A stretch of 11,182 bases of DNA. Origin: Reyranella sp. (GTDB lineage Bacteria; Pseudomonadota; Alphaproteobacteria; Reyranellales; Reyranellaceae). The position numbers were made by a program, and so were the translations under genes. The notes under the pieces are model-generated. The model worked only from the letters and a program-made list of their open reading frames with translations. It was not told where the DNA came from and made no database searches. This document shows positions 5,925-11,182 of the stretch, piece by piece. Each line of letters begins with the position of its first letter. Within the stretch, counting starts at the first letter, position 1. The DNA is taken from contig SCVT01000141.1 of the NCBI GenBank assembly GCA_004296815.1, forward strand, positions 1-11,182, in the 5' to 3' direction.

Positions 5925-6728
5925 ATGCAGTCCGCCAATGCCGGCAAATGGGATGCGAACCTCTATCTCAAGTTCGCCGACCATCGCGTTCGTCCGGCAC
6001 TCGACCTGATGGGGCGACTCGATCCGGCCAACGGCGCACGGCCGGGCCATGCGGTCTACGATCTCGGCTGCGGCGCGGGCAACATTTCGCGCATCCTGGC
6101 GGAGCGTTTCCCGACGGCGGAGATCGTGGGCATCGATTCGTCGGAGGAGATGCTGGCCAAGGCGCGCAGCCAGACGGCCGATCCGCGCATCTCCTTCTCC
6201 CTGGGTGACCTCGCGCATTTCAAGCCCGGGAAGCCGCCCGGTCTCCTCTACAGCAACGCCGCCTATCACTGGCTGGAGGGACATATCGACATGTTCCCCA
6301 GCCTGATGAAGCTGTTGCCCTCGGGTGGCCAGCTCGCGGTCCAGATGCCGCGCAACCACGAGGCGCCGTCGCACGCGTTGATGCGCACCGCGGCCGAGAG
6401 CGGCCCGTGGCGCGACAAGCTCGCCAGTGTGCGGACCATCCGCCCGGTTCTGGAGCCCGCGGCCTATTACGATGTGCTGAAGCCGCTCTGCTCGGAGCTG
6501 GAAGTGTGGGAGACGATCTACCAGCAGCCGCTCACGGGCAAGGATCCGGTGGCGCAGTTCACCTCCAGCACCGGCCTGCGTCCCTTCCTCGACCTGCTGG
6601 CCGAGCCCGAACGCACGCAGTTCTACGAGACCTACGCTGCTCTCACGGCCAAGGCCTATCCGACGCGGGCCGACGGCATCACGATCTTCCCGTTCCGCCG
6701 GCTCTTCATCGTGGCGCGTCGCGCATGA
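5925..6728 (+). CDS. tam: Trans-aconitate 2-methyltransferase-like SAM-dependent methyltransferase
   Basis: The 267-residue product begins with WDANLYLKFADHRVRPALDL and has the SAM-binding motif DLGCGAGN (46-53) followed by the acidic strand end GIDSSEEM. Later segments YSNAAYHWLEGH, LAVQMPRNHEAPSHALMR, the AAYYDVL region, TSSTGLRPFLD and the closing FRRLFIVARRA match the E. coli Tam protein as I remember it, almost end to end and at nearly the same length. Tam methylates trans-aconitate, a spontaneous by-product of cis-aconitate that inhibits aconitase, so it is a metabolite-repair enzyme of the cytoplasm. The ATG at 5925 directly follows the upstream stop. The stop overlaps the next gene's ATG as ATGA. 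No citric-acid-cycle gene is nearby. Confidence 0.9.
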   Translation: MQSANAGKWDANLYLKFADHRVRPALDLMGRLDPANGARPGHAVYDLGCGAGNISRILAERFPTAEIVGIDSSEEMLAKARSQTADPRISFSLGDLAHFKPGKPPGLLYSNAAYHWLEGHIDMFPSLMKLLPSGGQLAVQMPRNHEAPSHALMRTAAESGPWRDKLASVRTIRPVLEPAAYYDVLKPLCSELEVWETIYQQPLTGKDPVAQFTSSTGLRPFLDLLAEPERTQFYETYAALTAKAYPTRADGITIFPFRRLFIVARRA

Positions 6729-8380
6729 TCCTGCGCCGCCTGCTCATCATCGCGCTGGTCGCGGTCGCCGCCTGTCATGGACGGGCAGGCATCGCGGCGC
6801 CGCAGTCGATGGTCGCAGCGGCGCATCCCCAGGCGGTAGAAGCGGGGCTGGAGGTGCTGCGTCGCGGCGGCTCGGCCGTCGATGCAGCCATCGCCGTGCA
6901 GTTGATGCTGGGCGTCGTAGAGCCGCATGCGTCGGGCATCGGCGGCGGCGGCTTCCTGCTGCACTACGACGCCGCCTCGAAAGCCATCGTCGCCTATGAC
7001 GGTCGCGAAGCCGCGCCGGTTGGGGCGACGCCGACCATGTTCCTCGATGCGTCGGGCAAGCCTCTCGGTTACGAGCAGGCCGTCGCGTCCGGCATTTCGG
7101 TCGGCGTGCCGGGCCTGCTCGCGATGCTGGAGGCCGCACACAAGGAGCACGGCAAGCTCAGCTGGGGCGAGCTGTTCGCACCGGCCATCGCCGCGGCGCG
7201 TGACGGCTTCGCGGTGTCGCCGCGGCTCGCGACCTGGCTCACGCGAATGCCGAGCCTGCGCGACGAGCCCGCAATCCGCGCGACCTATTTCAACGCCGAT
7301 GGATCGGCGAAGAAGGTCGGTGATCGCGCCGCCAACCCCGAGCTCGCTGTCACAATGCAGGCGATCGCCGAGCAAGGCATCGGCGTCTTCTATCGCGGCG
7401 CCATCGCTGCCGAAATGATCGAACGCGTGCGTGGCCATGTCCGGCCGGGCACGCTCTCGCTCGCCGATCTCAGCGACTATCGCCCGATCAGGCGCGAGGC
7501 CGTGTGCGGTCCTTATCGCCTCTGGACGGTCTGCGGGATGCCGCCACCCTCGTCGGGTGGCATTGCGATCCTGCAAACGCTGACCTTGCTCGAGCCATTC
7601 GAGATCTGGCGCGACGCCTCCGACAGCCTGCGGTCGCTGCATCTCATCGCCGAGGCGAGCCGGTTGGCCTTTGCCGATCGCGACCGCTACGTCGGCGATC
7701 CGGCGTTCGTCGACGTGCCGGTCGCGGGGATGCTGTCTGCGGCCTATCTCGCGGAGCGCCGCAAGCTGATGTCGCCCGATCGCAGCATGGGCAAGATCGG
7801 CCCCGGCGTGCCGCCGGGCTATGTCGAGCGCGGCACAAGCCACATCAGCATCGTCGACCGCTGGGGCAATGCCGTCGCCTTCACCACGACCATCGAGGCG
7901 CCGTTCGGCGCGCAGATCATGGTGCGCGGCGTGCTGCTGAACAACGAACTGACCGACTTCTCGGCCGAGCCGGAAGCGAACGGCAGACCGATCGCCAACC
8001 GGGTCCAGTCGGGCAAGCGGCCCCGTTCGTCGATGTCGCCGACCCTCGTGCTCGACCGCGACGGCAGGCTGGTGGCGGCGCTGGGCTCGGCCGGCGGCTC
8101 GCGGATCATCGGCGATACGCTGCAGGCGCTGCTCGGCATGCTCGACTGGAACCTGTCGGCCGAGGCCTCACTCGCCCAGCCCCGGATCATCAACCGCAAC
8201 GGCACGACGGAGCTGGAGCGCGATACTGCAGGGGCCACGCAGGCCGACGCCTTGCGCGGACTGGGCCATGAAGTACAAGTCCGCCGGCACGAAGGCGGAT
8301 TGACCGCCATCCGGCGCACGGGGGACGGATGGCAGGGCGCCGCCGACCCGCGGCGCGACGGCGTCGCCCGAGGAGAGTAG
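6725..8380 (+). CDS. ggt: Gamma-glutamyltransferase (gamma-glutamyltranspeptidase / glutathione hydrolase)
   Basis: This 551-residue precursor belongs to the N-terminal-nucleophile hydrolases. It cleaves gamma-glutamyl bonds such as that of glutathione and matures by self-cleavage before the conserved Thr, here Thr371 (GTSHISIVD), into large and small subunits. Also visible are Arg94 (DGREAAP) for substrate carboxylate binding, Glu408 and Asp411 (NNELTDFS), Ser435-Ser436 (SSMSP) and Gly457-Gly458 (GSAGGSRI) for the oxyanion hole. The segment between DFS and KRP, which holds the lid loop in E. coli, is about five residues shorter and lacks its glycine-rich part. The N-terminus is a signal sequence with VAAC ending at Cys17, a possible lipobox, so it may be a lipoprotein and not a free periplasmic enzyme. 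The ATG overlaps the upstream stop by four bases and the next gene begins three bases after its stop, so it sits within an operon. Confidence 0.93.
   Translation: MILRRLLIIALVAVAACHGRAGIAAPQSMVAAAHPQAVEAGLEVLRRGGSAVDAAIAVQLMLGVVEPHASGIGGGGFLLHYDAASKAIVAYDGREAAPVGATPTMFLDASGKPLGYEQAVASGISVGVPGLLAMLEAAHKEHGKLSWGELFAPAIAAARDGFAVSPRLATWLTRMPSLRDEPAIRATYFNADGSAKKVGDRAANPELAVTMQAIAEQGIGVFYRGAIAAEMIERVRGHVRPGTLSLADLSDYRPIRREAVCGPYRLWTVCGMPPPSSGGIAILQTLTLLEPFEIWRDASDSLRSLHLIAEASRLAFADRDRYVGDPAFVDVPVAGMLSAAYLAERRKLMSPDRSMGKIGPGVPPGYVERGTSHISIVDRWGNAVAFTTTIEAPFGAQIMVRGVLLNNELTDFSAEPEANGRPIANRVQSGKRPRSSMSPTLVLDRDGRLVAALGSAGGSRIIGDTLQALLGMLDWNLSAEASLAQPRIINRNGTTELERDTAGATQADALRGLGHEVQVRRHEGGLTAIRRTGDGWQGAADPRRDGVARGE
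8372..8375 (+). promoter_or_regulatory. Ribosome binding site supporting a TTG start
   Basis: GGAG lies eight bases before the TTG at 8384, inside the last codons of the ggt gene. It supports the rare TTG start, because the next in-frame ATG would remove the first 30 residues of the RNA-binding domain. Confidence 0.65.
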
Positions 8381-8383
8381 GAA

Positions 8384-9568
8384 TTGGCCCAGAAGAAGCT
8401 GCCCACCGTTCTGCTGCGCGCCGGCGAGGACCGTCGCGTGCGCGCCGGCCATCCTTGGGCCTTCTCCAATGAGATCCTGATGGATGCGGAGACCAAGGCA
8501 TTGCCGCCGGGCACGCTCGCCACGCTGCGCGCGCCTGGGGGCGAGGCGCTGGCTCTCGTCACCTTCAACCCGCACTCCCTGATCGCCGCCCGCGTGCTCA
8601 GCACCAATCCGGAAGCGACGGTCGACGCCCTGTTCCTCGGCCGGCGTCTCACGCAGGCCGCCGCGCTGCGCGACCGCCTGGTCGGTGTGCCGTACTACCG
8701 CCTGATCCATGCCGAAGCCGACGGCCTGCCGGGCGTCATCATCGACCGCTTCGGCGATGCCTTCGTCGTGCAGGTCAACAGCGCCGGCATGGATGCGCTG
8801 ACGCCGATCCTGCTCGAAGCGCTCGAGGCCGAGTTCAGTCCCAAGACGATCATCCTCAAGAACGACTCACCGGTGCGCGAGCTCGAAGGGCTGAAGCGCG
8901 AGGTCGTGGCGGCCAAGGGCGAGGCAGGAAGCATCGAGCTGGTCGAGAACGATGCACGGTTCGTGGCCGACCTGTCGGGCGGGCAGAAGACCGGCTGGTT
9001 CTACGACCAGCGCGACAACCGACGCTTCATGGCAGGGCTCGCGAAGGACGCGCGCGTCCTCGACGTCTACAGCTACAGCGGCGGCTTCGGCGTGCTGGCC
9101 GCGCAGCGCGGCGCCAAGTCCGTCACCTGCATCGATCGCTCGCAGCCTGCTCTCGACGCGGCCAAGCAGGCCGCTTCCCTGAATGGCGTCGACAAGATCG
9201 TGGGCTTCGAGAAGAGCGAGGCGTTCGAGGCGCTGGAGAAGCAGAAGAGCCGCGGCTACGACGTCGTGATCTGCGACCCGCCCGCCTTCGTGAAGAGTCG
9301 CAAGGATCTCAAGATCGGCGCCCAGGGCTATCGCAAGCTGGTGCGCATGGCTGCGCCGCTCGTCGCGAAGGGCGGCTTCTTCTTCGTGGCCTCATGCTCG
9401 CACCTCGTCGACACGCCGCTGTTCGCCGAGCAGGTCCGGCGCGGCCTGCGCGACGGCGAGCGCACGGGCCGCATCCTGCGCAGTTCCGGCGCCGCGCTCG
9501 ACCATCCCGTGCATCCGGGCCTGCCGGAGACTGCCTACCTCAAGGCGATGGTGCTACAACTCGACTGA
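8384..9568 (+). CDS. rlmI: RlmI-like class I SAM-dependent 23S rRNA (cytosine-C5) methyltransferase
   Basis: The 394-residue protein follows the RlmI layout: an N-terminal PUA-type RNA-binding domain (about 1-80, with RAGHPWAFSNEI), a central domain with YRLIHAEADGLPGVIIDRFG, and a C-terminal Rossmann methyltransferase domain. In the last are GGQKTGWFYDQRDNR, the SAM motif around Asp227 (DVYSYSGGFG), DPPAF at 298-302 and a Cys338 in SCSHL that fits the catalytic cysteine of m5C methyltransferases. E. coli RlmI makes m5C1962 in 23S rRNA; the exact target here is inferred. The start is TTG at 8384, three bases after the ggt stop, supported by GGAG eight bases upstream and by homology reaching almost to that codon. 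The ending YLKAM matches the family. Housekeeping in function, it sits in a run of unrelated genes. Confidence 0.88.
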   Translation: MAQKKLPTVLLRAGEDRRVRAGHPWAFSNEILMDAETKALPPGTLATLRAPGGEALALVTFNPHSLIAARVLSTNPEATVDALFLGRRLTQAAALRDRLVGVPYYRLIHAEADGLPGVIIDRFGDAFVVQVNSAGMDALTPILLEALEAEFSPKTIILKNDSPVRELEGLKREVVAAKGEAGSIELVENDARFVADLSGGQKTGWFYDQRDNRRFMAGLAKDARVLDVYSYSGGFGVLAAQRGAKSVTCIDRSQPALDAAKQAASLNGVDKIVGFEKSEAFEALEKQKSRGYDVVICDPPAFVKSRKDLKIGAQGYRKLVRMAAPLVAKGGFFFVASCSHLVDTPLFAEQVRRGLRDGERTGRILRSSGAALDHPVHPGLPETAYLKAMVLQLD

Positions 9569-9586
9569 TCTTTCGGGGGAGGGGAC

Positions 9587-10066
9587 ATGAAGAGGCCATC
9601 GCGTCGCAATCTGATCGCCGGTGCAGCTTTGGCCTTGATCGCCACCGAAGCATTCGCCCAGCCGGCCGGCGATCCCGCTCAGCTCGTCTCGATCATGGAG
9701 CGCTATGCGGCGGCGCTGCGCTCCAACAATGTCGAGGCCCTGGTCGCGCTCTACGCCTCGAACGGCGTCTTCATGCGCGAGGACATGCCGGCGGTCGTCG
9801 GGCGTGACGCCCTGCGTGCGGCTTACCGCCAGGTCTTCGCCACCCTAAAGGTCGATCTCGCCTTCGAGATCCAGGAAACGGAAGTGGCTGGCGACATGGC
9901 CTGGCTGCGCTCGACCTCGAAGGGCCGGATCAAGGTCCTGGCGACCGGCGCGGAATCGTCCAACTCATTCGGCGAGCTCGTGGTCTTCCGCCGTGAGCAG
10001 GGTGTGTGGCGGATCCGCAGCTACATGTATGCTTCGAATCAGCCTGGCGCGGGCACGCCGAAGTAG
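9587..10066 (+). CDS. Exported SnoaL-like / DUF4440 (SgcJ/EcaC-type) protein
   Basis: This 159-residue protein begins with a twin-arginine-type signal: SRRNLIAG at 5-12, a hydrophobic stretch, then AFA before Gln25 as the probable cleavage site. The mature part (about 28-150) has the cone-shaped NTF2-like fold pattern: an opening helix with MERYAAALRSNNVEALVALYASNGVFMRED, then GRDALRAAYRQVF, and beta strands ending in FRREQGVWRIRSYMY. Such domains are found in ketosteroid-isomerase-like enzymes and in many binding proteins, so the fold does not give the reaction. Export through Tat implies folding, possibly with a bound ligand, before secretion. A strong purine run (GGGGGAGGGG) precedes the ATG. 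It lies 18 bases after the rRNA methyltransferase gene and 20 bases before the phospholipase gene. Confidence 0.83.
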   Translation: MKRPSRRNLIAGAALALIATEAFAQPAGDPAQLVSIMERYAAALRSNNVEALVALYASNGVFMREDMPAVVGRDALRAAYRQVFATLKVDLAFEIQETEVAGDMAWLRSTSKGRIKVLATGAESSNSFGELVVFRREQGVWRIRSYMYASNQPGAGTPK

Positions 10067-10086
10067 CGCCGACGGGGGAGAGGGCA

Positions 10087-11182
10087 ATGACGAAATATCT
10101 GGCGCTGATCACGGCGCTGATCGCGACGCAGATGGTGGCCGCGTGTTCGATTCCGGAGCGCGCCCCGGCGGTGCCCCGCACCGACACCACGAAGGCCCTG
10201 CCGCTCGGCATTCCCAACGCGCGCTTCTACGCCGATGCCCCTCCTGGCCCAATGGTCGAGGAGGGCCTTCTTTCCGTCCGCCGCGAGATCGCCGCGCTCG
10301 GTCTCCCGCTTGACCTGCGATCGGTCGCCCGCCTGCCGCCTGCCCACTTCCTCGCCGTGTCGGGCGGCGGCGACAACGGCGCGTTCGGCGCCGGCCTGAT
10401 CAACGGCTGGACGGAGCTCGGCACGCGGCCGTCGTTCAAGATCGTGACCGGAGTCAGCACGGGCGCGCTGATCGCGCCTTTTGCCTTCCTCGGGCCGGCC
10501 TATGACGGCGCTCTGCGTGACGTCTACACGACCATGACGCCCGAGAAGGTCTACAGGAAGAGGGGTATCCTGGCGGCGCTGTATGACGACGCCATGGCCG
10601 ACACGACGCCGCTGTCGGAAGTGATCGCCCACTATGCCGACGAGAAGCTCCTGCAGGCGATCGCGGCGGAGTACCTGAAGGGCCGCCTGCTGATGATCGG
10701 CACGACCGATCTCGACTCGCAGCGGCCGGTGATCTGGAACATCGGGGCCATCGCCGCCAGCGGCAAGCCGGGGGCGCTCGATCTCTTCCGCCAGATCCTG
10801 CGCGCCTCGGCCGCGATCCCCGGCGCCTTCCAACCGGTGCTGATCGATGTCGAGGTCGACGGCAAGAAATACCAGGAGCTGCATGTCGACGGCGGCGCCA
10901 TCGCCCAGCTCTTCCTCTATCCGCCGTCGATCGACGTCAGCCGGACCGGCCACCAGCGCACGCGGTACGCCTACATCATCCGCAACGCCCGTCTCGACCC
11001 GGACTATGCGATGGCCGAGCGCCGCACCATCACCATCGCCGGCAGGGCCATCGTCGCCATGCTGGCGGCCAGCGGCTACAACGACGTGCTGCGGACCTAT
11101 TTCATCACGCAACGCGACAAGGTCGACTACAACCTCGCTTTCATCGGCACGGATTTTGAATCCCCGAAGGACGGCGAGTTCG
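10087..11182 (+). CDS. Patatin-like phospholipase lipoprotein, 3' end outside the window
   Basis: The frame is open from the ATG at 10087 to the window edge (365 residues seen). Residues 1-20 are a signal with a VAAC lipobox at Cys20, so the enzyme should be lipid-anchored in the envelope. The patatin domain starts near residue 86: SGGGDNGAFGAG (92-103) supplies the glycine-rich oxyanion loop, GVSTG places the nucleophile at Ser124, and VDGG places the partner Asp at 268, giving the Ser-Asp dyad of this family. Patatin-like proteins hydrolyse acyl chains of phospholipids; bacterial ones act in membrane turnover or as effectors. A purine-rich site GGGGGAGAGGG precedes the ATG. The preceding SnoaL-like gene is 20 bases upstream and also exported. 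The C-terminal part after about residue 300 (AMAERRTITIAGRAIVAML) is helical and less conserved. Substrate unknown. Confidence 0.9.
   Translation, partial: MTKYLALITALIATQMVAACSIPERAPAVPRTDTTKALPLGIPNARFYADAPPGPMVEEGLLSVRREIAALGLPLDLRSVARLPPAHFLAVSGGGDNGAFGAGLINGWTELGTRPSFKIVTGVSTGALIAPFAFLGPAYDGALRDVYTTMTPEKVYRKRGILAALYDDAMADTTPLSEVIAHYADEKLLQAIAAEYLKGRLLMIGTTDLDSQRPVIWNIGAIAASGKPGALDLFRQILRASAAIPGAFQPVLIDVEVDGKKYQELHVDGGAIAQLFLYPPSIDVSRTGHQRTRYAYIIRNARLDPDYAMAERRTITIAGRAIVAMLAASGYNDVLRTYFITQRDKVDYNLAFIGTDFESPKDGEF

Noticed and set aside
6407..6724. Upstream extension of the gamma-glutamyltransferase frame
   Set aside because: It overlaps the end of the Tam-like gene; the signal sequence starts at the ATG at 6725.
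6656..7843. Minus-strand open frame of 395 codons opposite ggt
   Set aside because: The + strand encodes a complete gamma-glutamyltransferase there; the antisense product has biased Arg/Ala/Asp composition and no ribosome binding site or domain.
10039..11112. Long minus-strand open frame (357 codons) opposite the patatin gene
   Set aside because: It is fully antisense to a gene with a clear lipobox and catalytic motifs, its translation is Arg/Gly/Asp-rich low-complexity without recognisable domains, and long antisense frames are expected in GC-rich coding DNA.
1..11182. Mobile element, CRISPR array, tRNA or toxin-antitoxin system
   Set aside because: No transposase, integrase, regularly spaced repeats, cloverleaf or small paired-gene signature was found; base composition looks even across the window.

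Overview
The window is a GC-rich, densely coded bacterial chromosome segment. Codons mostly end in G or C, gaps are short and several genes overlap by 1 to 4 bases. The gene families suggest a heterotrophic alphaproteobacterium: a Bug-type tripartite tricarboxylate transporter binding protein, a PhaB-like reductase, FCD-type GntR regulation and a DUF2846-like lipoprotein. A Reyranella- or Bradyrhizobium-like host is my inference from gene style only; there is no rRNA or other phylogenetic marker here. I see no tRNA, rRNA, CRISPR array, insertion sequence, integrase or phage gene, and no gap longer than about 125 bases.

Region 1 (18-2520, + strand) is a translationally coupled three-gene unit: a periplasmic Bug/TctC solute-binding protein, an NAD-dependent dehydrogenase closely resembling uronate dehydrogenase, and a GntR/FCD regulator. 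Together they look like uptake, first oxidation and control of a sugar-acid pathway. The TctA/TctB membrane subunits and downstream enzymes are not in the window.

Region 2 (2517-4611) starts with a small unrecognised secreted or membrane protein behind a promoter that appears to start transcription at its ATG. Converging on it from the minus strand are an MFS exporter-like protein and a DUF2846-like lipoprotein. A hairpin sits between the convergent genes.

Region 3 (4612-5509) is a divergent intergenic region followed by a stand-alone acetoacetyl-CoA reductase (phaB-like). It ends in a textbook intrinsic terminator.

Region 4 (5524 to the window end, + strand) is a run of six closely packed genes: an AhpD/carboxymuconolactone-decarboxylase-like protein, a trans-aconitate 2-methyltransferase-like protein, a gamma-glutamyltransferase, an RlmI-type 23S rRNA methyltransferase, a Tat-exported SnoaL/DUF4440-like protein and a patatin-like phospholipase lipoprotein cut by the window edge. 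Gaps run from a 4-base overlap to 20 bases, so one transcript is plausible. The functions do not form an obvious pathway; a loose theme is metabolite repair plus envelope-located hydrolases.

I did not find a clearly new biological system. The most useful leads are the uronate-dehydrogenase-like cluster with a changed active-site residue, the apparent leaderless promoter of the small unknown gene, and the terminator placed directly against the ribosome binding site of the six-gene run.
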